NCBI RefSeq assembly: GCF_040363165.1
Contig: NZ_BSRG01000002.1
Span: 268,154-332,153, forward strand
DNA from: Thermus sp. LT1-2-5
GTDB taxonomy: Bacteria; Deinococcota; Deinococci; Deinococcales; Thermaceae
Length of the DNA: 64,000 nt
Direction: 5' to 3'
Each line of letters opens with the position of its first letter. Within the stretch, counting starts at the first letter, position 1. Positions 33,836 through 43,790 of this stretch are shown piece by piece. Below the pieces are notes generated by a model. It was not told the origin of the DNA, did not search any database, and saw only the letters and a program-made list of their open reading frames with translations. The position numbers were made by a program, and so were the translations under genes.

Positions 33836-34777
33836 TCAGGGGCGGAAGTGATCGTACCCCTTCCGGGGCACGGGGGCCCCCCGGAGGTAAACCCCCACCC
33901 CCTCCACCAGGCGCCCGGCCCGGAAAAGGGGAAGCCCCACCTCCCTGGCCCGCGCCTCCACCGCTTCCCCGTTCTCAGGGGGCACCACCAAGACCGCCTC
34001 AAACTCCTCCCCCCCATAGAGGACGAACGCCAAAGCCCTTTCCTCGCTCCCCGCCAAGGCCAAGACGTCGGGATAAAGGGGTAACGCCTCCAGCTCCACC
34101 CGCACCTCGAGCTCGGAAAGCTGCCAAAGGGTCTCGGCAAGGCCGTCGGAGGAGTCCAGTCCCCCCCTTAGAAGCCCCTCCAGGGCCAGAAGGCCCAGGC
34201 GGGGCAAGGGGTAGTGGGCCGCTTCCTGGATGGCGGGGAAGGCCTCGAGGTCCACCCCCTGGTAATGGGCGAAAATGGCCGCCCCAAGCCGCCCCCAGCG
34301 GTCCCCGGCCAGGTAGAGGAGGTCCCCCGGCAGGGCCCGGCGGGGAAGGGGGCGCTTCGCCTCAGCAAAACCCGCCACCACCAAGGCCGCCTCCTCCCCA
34401 GCGTTGGTGTCCCCGCCCAAGAGGAAGGCCCCAAGCCGGCCCGCCGCCTCCGCCGCCCCCCGCACCAGGCCCAGGGCAAGCTCCTCCTCCGCCTCAGGGG
34501 GCAGGAAAAGCCCCAGGGCGAAGCCCAAGGGCCGCCCCATCTTGCAAAGGAGGTCGGAGGCGGTGGCCGCCACCCCCCGGAAGCCCACCTCAAAGGGCCC
34601 CATGCCCCTTAAGGCCACGTCCCGGTAGCGGAAGCCGTCCACCTTGAGAAGGAGGGCCTTCCCCTCGAGCCACACCCCTCCGGCGTCGTCCCCCGGGGGA
34701 AGGGGGGCGTCCAGGGGATAGCCCAAGGGGGCGAGCTTTCGGAGAAGGGCTCTTTCGCCCAGGTCTTTAAGCCGCAT
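33836..34777 (-). CDS. thiL: thiamine-monophosphate kinase
   Basis: Phosphorylates thiamine monophosphate to thiamine diphosphate. 313 residues of the PurM/ThiL fold: PPGDDAGGV (metal/ATP, about 27-35), LLGGDTNAGEE, GLDSSDGLAETL and YGGEEFEAVLV motifs. No TPP riboswitch is seen. TAGCCT ends 6 nt before the ATG, giving the common leaderless spacing. Divergent from the ComB-like gene. Confidence 0.93.
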   Translation of the reverse strand: MRLKDLGERALLRKLAPLGYPLDAPLPPGDDAGGVWLEGKALLLKVDGFRYRDVALRGMGPFEVGFRGVAATASDLLCKMGRPLGFALGLFLPPEAEEELALGLVRGAAEAAGRLGAFLLGGDTNAGEEAALVVAGFAEAKRPLPRRALPGDLLYLAGDRWGRLGAAIFAHYQGVDLEAFPAIQEAAHYPLPRLGLLALEGLLRGGLDSSDGLAETLWQLSELEVRVELEALPLYPDVLALAGSEERALAFVLYGGEEFEAVLVVPPENGEAVEARAREVGLPLFRAGRLVEGVGVYLRGAPVPRKGYDHFRP

Positions 34778-34783
34778 AAACCC

Positions 34784-34789
34784 AGGCTA
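34784..34789 (-). promoter_or_regulatory. -10 element of leaderless thiL
   Basis: TAGCCT on the minus strand, 6 nt before the thiL ATG. Confidence 0.5.
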
Positions 34790-34792
34790 GGG

Positions 34793-34798
34793 TATCAT
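34793..34798 (+). promoter_or_regulatory. -10 element of leaderless comB-like gene
   Basis: TATCAT ending 6 nt before GTG 34805. It is only 4 bp from the divergent thiL -10, so the two promoters cannot be used at once. Confidence 0.55.
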
Positions 34799-34804
34799 GG
34801 CGGG

Positions 34805-35518
34805 GTGTGCCGGGTTGACCTGTGCCTGAGGCCGGCCCCTGGCCCCTTGATCCTGGTGGAGGTCCTGCCCGCGGGTAGCGTCCTCACCCGCCTCCTGGCC
34901 CTGGGGGCCAGGGGGGTTTGGGTGGCCCCGGGGCCCAAGGTGGCCCGCCTCCTGGCGGAAAACCTGGGGAAAGACGCCCTTCTCCTGGGCGAGGTGGAGG
35001 GCTTTCCCCCCGAGGGGTTCCACGGGCGGCTTTCCCTCTTAGACCTGGAGAAGACGGAGGTGAAGGGGAAGGAGGCCGTCTTGGTGGCCCCCTCCCTCAA
35101 CGGAAGCCTCCTGCCGGGGGAGGAGGAGGTGTACCTGGCGGGCTTCCGCAACGCCAAGGCCATCCTGGAGCTGGCTAGCACCCTCCAGAACCCCACCTTG
35201 CGCCCCTCCGGGGCCCCTGAGCCCCTCCTCTCCGCGGTGGTGGCCCTGGGCTTTTTGCAAAAGCGCCTCTATCCCGAGGCGAAAAGCCTCGCCACCCTCC
35301 TCCTCAAGGCCTTCCCTGACCCCCAAGAGGCCCTCTTCCAAAGCCAGGAGGGGCAGGCCCTTCACAAGGAGGGGCGCACGGAGGAGCTGGCCTGGGCGAG
35401 CCTCATCGGGGTGGACCCGGTGGTGCCCCGCCTTACCGAGGTCCGCTTCTTCCCCAAGGAGGCCTACGGCCTCACCCAGGACCGCTACGCCCAGAGGTAC
35501 GCGGCATGGAACGGCTAA
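34805..35518 (+). CDS. ComB-like (2-phosphosulfolactate phosphatase family) protein
   Basis: 237 residues matching the ComB family layout: an early VEVLPAGSVLTRLLALGARGVWVAP segment, then LLLGEVEGFPPEGF, KGKEAVLVAPSLNGSLL and GFRNAKAILELA. Where true ComB has an Asp-Val-Leu-Arg-Ala start and Thr-Thr-Asn-Gly-Thr, this protein has EVLPAGS and APSLNGS, so the sulfolactate activity may be lost or altered. The C-terminus (about 150-237) appears to be an extra helical part. GTG start set by the promoter. Overlaps the glycosyltransferase gene by 13 bp. Confidence 0.65.
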   Translation: MCRVDLCLRPAPGPLILVEVLPAGSVLTRLLALGARGVWVAPGPKVARLLAENLGKDALLLGEVEGFPPEGFHGRLSLLDLEKTEVKGKEAVLVAPSLNGSLLPGEEEVYLAGFRNAKAILELASTLQNPTLRPSGAPEPLLSAVVALGFLQKRLYPEAKSLATLLLKAFPDPQEALFQSQEGQALHKEGRTEELAWASLIGVDPVVPRLTEVRFFPKEAYGLTQDRYAQRYAAWNG

Positions 35519-36210
35519 CCCTATTGGGCCTTCCCCTGGACCCGGTGGACATGGAAGAGGCCCTGAGGCGCATCGGGGGCTTCCTGGAAGGGAGCCGAAC
35601 CTGCCAGGTGGTGACCCTGAACCCCGAGATGGCCGTGCGGGCCCAGGAGGACCGGGCCCTTAGGGAGGCGGTCCTTCAGGCCGAACTGGTCACCCCAGAC
35701 GGGGTGGGCATCCTCTGGGCGGCGCGGCGGCTTCTAGGGGTGCGCCTCCCCGAGCGGGTCACGGGGGTAGACCTCACCTTGGCCCTCTTCCGCCGCTACC
35801 CGGGCCTCAGGGTCTACCTCCTGGGCGGAAGGCCCGGGGTGGCGGAGCGGGCGGCGCAGGAAGCGGAGCGGCTGGGGGCAAAGATGGTGGGCTTCCACCA
35901 CGGTTATTTCCGGGAAGAGGCCCCTATTGTCGAAGCCATTCAAAAGGCTGCCCCCGACCTCCTCCTGGTGGGCATGGGGGAAAGGCAGGAAACCTTCATC
36001 CACCGCCACAAGCCCCACCTGGGGGCCAAGGTGGCCATGGGGGTGGGGGGCACCCTGGACGTCCTGGCGGGGGAGGCGAGGCGCCCCCCCCTCTGGGCGC
36101 AACGCCTGGGCCTGGAGTGGCTTCTGCGCGTGGGGCTGGACCCCAAGCGCTGGCGGCGGGCCCCCCGGCTTCTCCGCTTCGCTTACATGGTCCTCAAGGA
36201 GGGGCGTTAG
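35506..36210 (+). CDS. WecG/TagA/CpsF-family glycosyltransferase
   Basis: 234-residue GT26 enzyme that adds N-acetylmannosamine(uronate)-type sugars to lipid-linked intermediates for cell-surface polymers. Family motifs: TLNPEMAVRAQED, VTPDGVGILWAARRL (about 65-79), ERVTGVDLT, VGMGERQETFI, and VGGTLDVLAGEARRPPLWAQRLGLEWLLR with the last part truncated here in description. Membrane association would be through the C-terminal basic helices. Acceptor unknown. Its TAG stop forms part of the next gene's -10. Confidence 0.9.
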   Translation: MERLTLLGLPLDPVDMEEALRRIGGFLEGSRTCQVVTLNPEMAVRAQEDRALREAVLQAELVTPDGVGILWAARRLLGVRLPERVTGVDLTLALFRRYPGLRVYLLGGRPGVAERAAQEAERLGAKMVGFHHGYFREEAPIVEAIQKAAPDLLLVGMGERQETFIHRHKPHLGAKVAMGVGGTLDVLAGEARRPPLWAQRLGLEWLLRVGLDPKRWRRAPRLLRFAYMVLKEGR

Positions 36211-36213
36211 AAT
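36208..36213 (+). promoter_or_regulatory. -10 element of leaderless TPR gene, overlapping a stop codon
   Basis: TAGAAT, whose first three bases are the stop codon of the glycosyltransferase gene, ends 6 nt before ATG 36220. Confidence 0.6.
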
Positions 36214-36219
36214 GGACCC

Positions 36220-38118
36220 ATGCGGCGGATTTTGGCCTCCTTCCTTCTCTTAGGGCTCGCCCTGGCCCAAGGGCTCGTCCTCCCCTTTGAGGGGCCCAGG
36301 GGCTACACCCTGGCCCAGGCCTTCGCCCAGGGCCTGAACGCCCCTCCCCCCACCCTCCTCGCCCTCCTCCTCCCCGACCTCCCCTGGCGGGGAAGTTACG
36401 AGCTTGCCGGGGGGCTTTACACCCGGGCTGGGGCCCGATTCGCCCTCGCCGCCACGGGGGCAGACTGGGTGCTCCTGGGGCGGGAGGAGGCGCAGGGCTT
36501 AAGGCTCCTCCTCGCCACCCCCCAGGGGGCCCAGGAGGGGCTTTTCCGCACCCCCGAGCTGGCCTGGCTCTGGCTCCAGGGCCAGGGCCTCGCCCCCCGG
36601 TTCCGCCCCTTGCCCAAGCCTTCCCTTTCCGAGGAACGCCTGCGGGCCCTGGCGGAAGGCCAGGACCCCGACCCCCTGCACCAGTCCGCCCTGGACCTTA
36701 AGGAGGGACGGGGAAGCGGCCTTTTGGAAGGCCTCCTTCCCAAGCAGCTCCTCCTCCTCTGGCAGGGCACCCTCCCTCCCGCCTACCAGGCCTTCCGCCT
36801 CCTGGCGGAGGGGAAGCGGGAGGAAGCCCTTAAGCGGGCGGAGGCCTTAGCCCAGGGGGACATCCTGGAAAGGACCGCGGCCCACCTCCTCTTCCGGGCC
36901 CTGGAGGACCCGCGCTGGAAGGAAACGGCTCGAGGCCTGGCCCAGGCCTTCCCCGAGCTTCCCCTGGCCTGGGAGGAGGTAAGCTTCGCCGCCTTTGCCG
37001 AGGGGAAGGGGGAGGAGGCCAAGGAGGCCCTCCTCCAGGCCCTGAGGCTCCAGCCCGACTCCTGGCTCTACTGGACCAACCTGGGCTGGGCCTACTACCT
37101 CGCCGGGAACCTCCCCCGGGCCATCCTGGCCTCGGAAAAGGCCCTTCGGCTCAACCCCAACGCCACCGCCCTCTACAACCTGGGGCTTTTTAGGGCCATC
37201 TACGGGGACTATTTGGGGGCCAAGGCCGCCTACGACCGGGCCCTAAGGCTGGACAAAGGGGAGGACTTCCCCGAGGCCCTAAAGGACCTCGAGGCCCGCC
37301 TCGAGCCCCTTGCCCTCTACTTCCGCGCCTACCTGGCGGAGCGGGCGGGGCTCGAGGCCAAAACCCTCTACCAGGCCTTCCTCGCCCAACACCCCAAGCA
37401 CCCGCTAGGCCCCGCCGCCCGGCGGGCCCTGGCCCGGCTTGGGGAAGGGGGGGTGCGGCTGGAGGTCTTGCGGCTTGCCCTCATTCCCGGGGACGTGGAC
37501 GCCCGCCCCTTCCGGGCGGGGGAGGCGGTCTTCCCCGATGTGCGCCTTACGGGAAACCCCTACCTCACGCGGGACGCCCTGGAAACCCGCCTCTACCGGG
37601 ATGGCGCCCTCCTCCAGGAGGAGAAAAAGCCCTTGGGCTTTCCACCCCTCACCACCGCCTTGGTGGAACACGCCCCCGCCATTACCCTCCCCGCCCCCGG
37701 GCGGTACACCCTCGAGGTCCGCTACGGGGAGGCCACCCTCCTCCTGCCCCTAGAAGCGGGGCCTCCCAGCCTCGCCCGCCGGCTCTACGCCCTGGGCCTG
37801 GAGGTGCGGGACCTTTCCGGCCAAGGCCTCCTCACCCCCAAGGAAGCCCTAGGGGAGGAGGGGGAAAGGCTCCTGTTGGAAAGGACGCTCCAGGCGCTGA
37901 AGGAGGCTGCCCCCCTCGCCACCTCAAGCCGCCTTACCGCTCCGCTTTCGCAGGGTCCCTACGCGGGGAAGAGCGTGCAGGAGGTGCTGAAGGAGCCGGG
38001 CCTCGAGGGGGTGCGGGCTTTCTTCGAAGCGGTCTTGGAAAATCCCCAACTCCTTGCGGAAAACGACGTGGTAAACGCCTTTGTGAACTGGCTCCTTGAT
38101 CAAGAAAGGGCCCCGTGA
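36220..38118 (+). CDS. exported TPR-repeat protein of unknown function
   Basis: 632 residues with a Sec signal peptide (MRRILASFLLLGLALAQ, cleavage near 17). The first 150 residues are an unassigned domain (GPRGYTLAQAFAQGL). Alpha-helical repeats run from about 185 to 410, with clear TPR units at SWLYWTNLGWAYYLAGNLPR and ATALYNLGLFRAIYGDYLGA. A beta-rich C-terminal domain (about 420-515) is followed by a helical tail. It would sit in the periplasm as a scaffold. No catalytic motif seen. Terminated by a strong hairpin; the neighbouring glycosyltransferase hints at an envelope role. Confidence 0.8.
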   Translation: MRRILASFLLLGLALAQGLVLPFEGPRGYTLAQAFAQGLNAPPPTLLALLLPDLPWRGSYELAGGLYTRAGARFALAATGADWVLLGREEAQGLRLLLATPQGAQEGLFRTPELAWLWLQGQGLAPRFRPLPKPSLSEERLRALAEGQDPDPLHQSALDLKEGRGSGLLEGLLPKQLLLLWQGTLPPAYQAFRLLAEGKREEALKRAEALAQGDILERTAAHLLFRALEDPRWKETARGLAQAFPELPLAWEEVSFAAFAEGKGEEAKEALLQALRLQPDSWLYWTNLGWAYYLAGNLPRAILASEKALRLNPNATALYNLGLFRAIYGDYLGAKAAYDRALRLDKGEDFPEALKDLEARLEPLALYFRAYLAERAGLEAKTLYQAFLAQHPKHPLGPAARRALARLGEGGVRLEVLRLALIPGDVDARPFRAGEAVFPDVRLTGNPYLTRDALETRLYRDGALLQEEKKPLGFPPLTTALVEHAPAITLPAPGRYTLEVRYGEATLLLPLEAGPPSLARRLYALGLEVRDLSGQGLLTPKEALGEEGERLLLERTLQALKEAAPLATSSRLTAPLSQGPYAGKSVQEVLKEPGLEGVRAFFEAVLENPQLLAENDVVNAFVNWLLDQERAP

Positions 38119-38131
38119 AGGCGCGCAAGCG

Positions 38132-38165
38132 CTCGCCCCCCGGGTTTCCCCGGGGGGCGAGTTTT
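38132..38165 (+). terminator. rho-independent terminator after the TPR gene
   Basis: 13-bp stem from CTCGCCCCCCGGG (38132-38144) to CCCGGGGGGCGAG (38149-38161), then TTTT. Confidence 0.85.
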
Positions 38166-38177
38166 GCGTCCTGGGCT

Positions 38178-38253
38178 TGGTGGAGCCGAGGGGATTCGAA
38201 CCCCTGACCTCCTGAGTGCGATTCAGGCGCGCTCCCAGCTGCGCCACGGCCCC
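38178..38253 (-). tRNA. tRNA-Ala(CGC)
   Basis: 76-nt cloverleaf on the minus strand with encoded CCA. Acceptor GGGGCCG/CGGCTCC contains the G3-U70 pair that defines alanine tRNAs. The anticodon arm CCTGA-ATCGCAC-TCAGG gives anticodon CGC, reading GCG. The T arm AGGGG-TTCGAAT-CCCCT is standard. Confidence 0.95.
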
Positions 38254-38264
38254 ACGCGCCCTAT

Positions 38265-38293
38265 ATGGTAGCGGGGGCAAGAAGGCTTGTCTA
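38265..38293 (-). promoter_or_regulatory. promoter of tRNA-Ala
   Basis: On the minus strand TAGACA (38293-38288), 17-bp spacer, TACCAT (38270-38265), about 11 bp before the mature 5' end. The -35 overlaps the stop codon of the small exported-protein gene. Confidence 0.6.
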
Positions 38294-38629
38294 GTCCCCT
38301 TCCTTGAGGCGCACCTCCACCCGCCCCTTCTTGTCCTTCACGGAAAGCTTCGCCTTGGCTTTGCCCTTGCGGTACTCCGCCTTCCACTCGCCCTTCTTCA
38401 CCTCGTACTTGGTGCGCACCCAGCCCCGGCGGCGCAGGTCCTCGTCGTGGTAGCGGAACACCGCCTCCGCCCGGGAAAAGTTGTAGACCACCACAATCCC
38501 CTGGGGCTCCGCCACCCGCTCCACCACCACCGCCTGGGGAAAGAGGTCCAAGGTGAGGTTGGCGGTGATCCGGACCTCGAGGGCCAAAGCCGTGGCCAAA
38601 AACAGGGAAAGGGCAAACCATCTCCGCAT
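38291..38629 (-). CDS. small exported protein of unknown function
   Basis: 112 residues with a short signal peptide (MRRWFALSLFLATALA, cleavage near 16). The mature part is beta-rich (ANLTLDLFPQAVVVERV, QGIVVVYNF) with a very basic Lys/Arg-rich C-terminal third (KKGEWKAEYRKGKAKAKLSVKDKKG). No family recognised. ATG 38629 is 6 nt after TATCCT, so leaderless. Divergent from ddrA. Confidence 0.7.
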   Translation of the reverse strand: MRRWFALSLFLATALALEVRITANLTLDLFPQAVVVERVAEPQGIVVVYNFSRAEAVFRYHDEDLRRRGWVRTKYEVKKGEWKAEYRKGKAKAKLSVKDKKGRVEVRLKEGD

Positions 38630-38635
38630 GCCCCT

Positions 38636-38641
38636 AGGATA
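38636..38641 (-). promoter_or_regulatory. -10 element of the small exported-protein gene
   Basis: TATCCT on the minus strand, 6 nt before the ATG. Confidence 0.55.
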
Positions 38642-38679
38642 CCCCCCTCCCTCCCCTGGCCCATGAGAGCCCGCTAAAG

Positions 38680-38685
38680 TACACT
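38680..38685 (+). promoter_or_regulatory. -10 element of leaderless ddrA
   Basis: TACACT ending 6 nt before the GTG at 38692. No radiation/desiccation-response type palindrome was recognised upstream. Confidence 0.55.
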
Positions 38686-38691
38686 TGAAAG

Positions 38692-39323
38692 GTGGACGAA
38701 GTCTGGCGGAAACTGGCCGAGCCCTTTCCCCCTGCCGAGGTCCAGTGGCGCATCGAAGCCCTCTCCAAGGACCGAAAGCGGGCCCTGGTGGTGCCCTACG
38801 TGGACGCCCGCACCGTCTTGGACCGCCTGGACCGGGTGGTGGGGCCGGAAGGGTGGCACGACAGCTACGAGGTCCTGGCGGATCAGGAAAGGGCCCTCCA
38901 GGACGAGCGGGGCGAGCGCCGCGAGCGGCTTTGCGAGGTGAAGTGCCGCCTCACGGTGCTCGGGGTGACCAAGGAGGACGTGGGCGAGGGCGACTCCCTC
39001 AAGGCCGCCTTCTCCGACGCCCTGAAGCGGGCGGCGGTGAAATTCGGGGTGGGGCGCTACCTCTACCGCCTAGAAAAGCAGTGGGTGGACTACGACCCGG
39101 AAAGGGGGCGCTTCACCCCACCCAAGCTCCCTGAACCGGAAGGCGGGCTCGAGGAAGAGGAAAAACCCGAAGCCCACCGCCTCATAGACCAGCTCCTGGA
39201 GCGCCTCAAGGAAAAGGGCCTGGGCAAGGAGGCGGCCAGGATCGTCACCAAATACGGGGGGTACGGCAAGACCCCCGAGGAGACCAAGCGCCTCTACGGG
39301 GAACTTCGGGCCTTGCTCAAAGG

Positions 39324-39327
<4 letters not shown>
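38692..39327 (+). CDS. ddrA: DdrA-like Rad52-family DNA-end-binding/annealing protein
   Basis: 211 residues. Residues 1-140 match the Rad52/22 single-strand annealing domain as in Deinococcus DdrA: VQWRIEALSKDRKRALVVPYVDARTV-type start, VVGPEGWHDSYEVL, and GDSLKAAFSDALKRAAVKFGVGRYLY. The latter contains the DNA-contacting, oligomer-forming helix. An acidic linker is followed by a helical tail (about 160-211). DdrA protects 3' ends and promotes annealing. GTG start set by the promoter. Overlaps the phosphoesterase gene by 4 bp. Confidence 0.85.
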
Positions 39328-40881
<1,554 letters not shown>

Positions 40882-41047
40882 CTTTTCCCCTTGCGTGAGG
40901 ATAGGCATTACACTGTTTAATCTACTCTTGGTGTAGTCTATCCCCCTTGTCCCGACCTCAGGGTGATAAGATGGGCGGGAAATGAGGCGGGGGTGTTTGG
41001 GGTACTGGGTCCCCGCCTCGTGAAGAGATGCACGAAAGGAGGGGACC
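40882..41047 (+). promoter_or_regulatory. nuo operon leader with dyad and stem-loop
   Basis: 166-bp AT-richer gap. A dyad GGATAG-N4-TACAC ... GTGTA-N2-CTATCC spans 40899-40943. Possible -10 elements are TGTAGT (40931-40936, in the right arm of the dyad) and TAAGAT (40967-40972). Downstream, a perfect 9-bp stem GAGGCGGGG (40984-40992) / CCCCGCCTC (41011-41019) with an 18-nt loop precedes AAAGGAGGGG and the nuoA TTG. Exact promoter uncertain. Confidence 0.5.
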
Positions 41048-41407
41048 TTGGCGCCGATCGCGGAGTACGTGAACGTCCTCATCTACCTAGGGGTGGCCCT
41101 CTTCATCGGGGTGGCGGCCCTTGGGGTGGGGGCCCTTCTTGGGCCCAAGAAGCCGGGCAGGGCCAAGCTCATGCCCTACGAGTCGGGGAACGACCCCGCA
41201 GGGGAGGTGAAGCGCTTTCCCGTCCACTTCTACGTGGTGGCCATGCTCTTCATCCTCTTTGACGTGGAGGTGGCCTTCCTCTGGCCCTACGCCGTGAGCG
41301 CTGGTGGGCTTGGGCTTTATGGCTTCCTCGGGGTTTTGGCCTTCACCCTCCTCCTCTTCGTGGGCTTCCTCTACGAGTGGTGGAAGGGGGTGATGCGGTG
41401 GCATTGA
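41048..41407 (+). CDS. nuoA: complex I subunit NuoA (Nqo7)
   Basis: 119-residue membrane subunit with three helices near the quinone tunnel, between NuoH and the peripheral arm. Contains [10 protein letters not shown] (loop between helices 1 and 2), [22 protein letters not shown] and [16 protein letters not shown] start at 41048 with AAAGGAGGGGACC upstream; length equals the T. thermophilus subunit. First gene of the 14-gene operon. Overlaps nuoB. Confidence 0.96.
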   Translation: MAPIAEYVNVLIYLGVALFIGVAALGVGALLGPKKPGRAKLMPYESGNDPAGEVKRFPVHFYVVAMLFILFDVEVAFLWPYAVSAGGLGLYGFLGVLAFTLLLFVGFLYEWWKGVMRWH

Positions 41408-41943
41408 AAGATTTGTTTGAAAAGGACGTGCAGGAGCTGGAGCGGGAGGGGATCCTCTTCACCACCTTGGAAAAGCTGGTGGCCTGGGGGCGGTCCAACT
41501 CCCTGTGGCCCGCCACCTTCGGCCTCGCCTGCTGCGCCATTGAGATGATGGCTTCCACCGACGCCCGTAACGACCTCTCCCGCTTCGGGAGCGAGGTGTT
41601 CCGGGCCAGCCCCCGCCAGGCGGACGTGATGATCGTGGCCGGGCGGCTATCCAAGAAGATGGCCCCGGTGATGCGCCGGGTCTGGGAGCAGATGCCCGAC
41701 CCCAAGTGGGTGATCTCCATGGGCGCCTGCGCCAGCTCCGGGGGGATGTTCAACAACTACGCCATCGTGCAGAACGTGGACTCCGTGGTACCGGTGGACG
41801 TCTACGTCCCCGGCTGCCCCCCGCGTCCTGAGGCCCTCATCTACGCCGTGATGCAGCTCCAGAAGAAGGTGCGCGGCCAGGCCTATGACGAGAAGGGGCG
41901 GAAGTTGCCGCCCGTGGCCGCCTGGCAGCGGGCAAGGGGGTGA
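41398..41943 (+). CDS. nuoB: complex I subunit NuoB (Nqo6), cluster N2
   Basis: 181-residue peripheral subunit holding the terminal [4Fe-4S] cluster N2 that reduces quinone. The unusual adjacent cysteines C45-C46 lie in [10 protein letters not shown], with later ligands in [10 protein letters not shown] and [14 protein letters not shown] 41398 was chosen because it gives [10 protein letters not shown] as in Thermus; the frame is open a little further into nuoA. Confidence 0.97.
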   Translation: MALKDLFEKDVQELEREGILFTTLEKLVAWGRSNSLWPATFGLACCAIEMMASTDARNDLSRFGSEVFRASPRQADVMIVAGRLSKKMAPVMRRVWEQMPDPKWVISMGACASSGGMFNNYAIVQNVDSVVPVDVYVPGCPPRPEALIYAVMQLQKKVRGQAYDEKGRKLPPVAAWQRARG

Positions 41944-41946
41944 AGC

Positions 41947-42567
41947 GTGCGGCTTGATCGCGTCTTAGACGAGGCCCGGGCCAAGGGGTATGCCCTAGAG
42001 GACAACGGCCTCGGCAACCTCTGGGTGGTCCTGCCCCGGGAGGCCTTCAAGGGGGAGATGGCCCACTACAAGGAGATGGGCTTCAACTACCTGGCGGACA
42101 TCGTGGGCCTAGACTACCTGGAGTACCCCGAGCCCCGCCCCGAGCGCTTCGCCGTGGTCTACGAGCTGGTTTCCCTGCCGGGGTGGAAGGACGGGGACGG
42201 AAGCCGCTTCTTCGTCCGGGTCTACGTGCCGGAGAAAGACCCCAGGCTTCCCACGGTGACCGACCTCTGGGGAAGCGCCAACTTCCTGGAGCGGGAGGTT
42301 TACGACATGTTCGGCATCGTCTTTGAGGGGCACCCGGACCTGCGCAAGATCCTCACCCCGGAGGACCTCGAGGGCCACCCCTTACGCAAGGACTTCCCCT
42401 TGGGGGAAACCCCCACCCTCTTCCGCGAGGGGCGTTTCATCGTGCCGAGCGAGTTCCGGGCCGCCATCACCGGCAAAAGCCCCGGCCTCACCCTTTACAA
42501 GGGGGGTAGCCGCAAGGGCTACCGCGCCCTTTGGGCCGACCTCACCAAGGCCAAGGAGGTCAAATGA
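41947..42567 (+). CDS. nuoC: complex I subunit NuoC (Nqo5)
   Basis: 206-residue peripheral-arm subunit without cofactors that braces NuoB and NuoD. Shows the 30-kDa subunit pattern: [34 protein letters not shown] split over two strands, and [14 protein letters not shown] start 3 bp after nuoB stop; stop overlaps nuoD ATG. Confidence 0.96.
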   Translation: MRLDRVLDEARAKGYALEDNGLGNLWVVLPREAFKGEMAHYKEMGFNYLADIVGLDYLEYPEPRPERFAVVYELVSLPGWKDGDGSRFFVRVYVPEKDPRLPTVTDLWGSANFLEREVYDMFGIVFEGHPDLRKILTPEDLEGHPLRKDFPLGETPTLFREGRFIVPSEFRAAITGKSPGLTLYKGGSRKGYRALWADLTKAKEVK

Positions 42568-43781
42568 AGGACTACCTGGACCCGGTGGAAACCCTGGAGG
42601 AGCCCAAAGAGCTCCGCACCGAGGTCATGACCCTGAACGTGGGCCCGCAACACCCCTCCACCCACGGGGTCTTGCGGGTGGTGGTGACGCTTTCCGGCGA
42701 AGAGGTCTTGGACCTCGTCCCCCACATCGGCTATCTCCACACCGGCTTTGAGAAGAACATGGAAAACCGGACGTATACGCAGGTCATCACGTATACGCCC
42801 CGGATGGACTACCTCCACTCCTTCGCCCACGACCTGGCCTACGCCCTGGCGGTGGAGAAGCTGGTGGGGGCGGTGGTGCCGCCCAGGGCCGAGACCATCC
42901 GCATCATCCTGAACGAGCTCTCCCGCTTGGCAAGCCACCTGGTCTTCCTGGGCACGGGGCTTTTGGACCTCGGGGCCCTCACCCCCTTCTTCTACGCCTT
43001 CCGCGAGCGGGAAGCCATCTTGGACCTCTTTGAGTGGGTCACGGGCCAGCGCTTCCACCACAACTACATCCGCATCGGCGGGGTCAAGGAGGACCTGCCT
43101 GAGGAGTTCGTCCCCGAGCTTAGGAAGTTCCTCGAGGTCATGCCCCACCGCATCGACGAGTACGAGGCCCTTTTCGCCGAAAGCCCCATCTTCTACGAAA
43201 GGGCCCGGGGCGTGGGGGTGATCCCCCCGGAGGTGGCCATCCACCTAGGCCTCACCGGGGGGTCCCTAAGGGCGAGCGGGGTGAACTACGACGTGCGCAA
43301 GGCCTACCCCTACGCCGGGTACGAAACCTACCAGTTTGACGTGCCCCTGGGGGAGCACGGGGACGTGTTTGACCGGATGATCGTCCGCATCCGGGAGATG
43401 CGGGAGTCGGTGAAGATCCTCCGGCAGGCCCTAGAGCGGCTGGAACCTGGGCCCGTGCGCGACCCCAACCCCCAGATCACCCCGCCCCCCCGCCACCTCC
43501 TGGAAACCTCCATGGAGGCGGTGATCTACCACTTCAAGCACTACACCGAGGGCTTCCACCCCCCCAAGGGGGAGGTCTACGTGCCCACGGAGTCGGCCCG
43601 GGGGGAGCTCGGCTACTACATCGTTTCCGACGGGGGGAGCATGCCCTACCGGGTGAAGGTGCGGGCGCCCAGCTTCGTCAACCTACAAAGCCTGCCCTAC
43701 GCCGCTAAAGGCGAGCAGGTGCCGGACCTGGTAGCCATCATCGCCAGCCTGGACCCGGTCATGGGGGACGTGGACCGCTAA
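42564..43781 (+). CDS. nuoD: complex I subunit NuoD (Nqo4)
   Basis: 405-residue 49-kDa subunit forming the quinone pocket with NuoB. Key segments: [12 protein letters not shown] (quinone-loop histidine, about 33-44), [32 protein letters not shown] 42564 overlaps the nuoC stop (ATGA). A few N-terminal residues ([18 protein letters not shown]) differ from the T. thermophilus protein, which is slightly longer. Confidence 0.97.
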   Translation: MKDYLDPVETLEEPKELRTEVMTLNVGPQHPSTHGVLRVVVTLSGEEVLDLVPHIGYLHTGFEKNMENRTYTQVITYTPRMDYLHSFAHDLAYALAVEKLVGAVVPPRAETIRIILNELSRLASHLVFLGTGLLDLGALTPFFYAFREREAILDLFEWVTGQRFHHNYIRIGGVKEDLPEEFVPELRKFLEVMPHRIDEYEALFAESPIFYERARGVGVIPPEVAIHLGLTGGSLRASGVNYDVRKAYPYAGYETYQFDVPLGEHGDVFDRMIVRIREMRESVKILRQALERLEPGPVRDPNPQITPPPRHLLETSMEAVIYHFKHYTEGFHPPKGEVYVPTESARGELGYYIVSDGGSMPYRVKVRAPSFVNLQSLPYAAKGEQVPDLVAIIASLDPVMGDVDR

Positions 43782-43790
43782 GGAGGCACG

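Noticed and set aside
41087..41404. Minus-strand frames opposite the nuo genes, and small frames opposite rpmF and acpP.
   Set aside because: No ribosome sites, no promoter-like hexamers in the right place and no recognisable motifs; the sense genes are certain.
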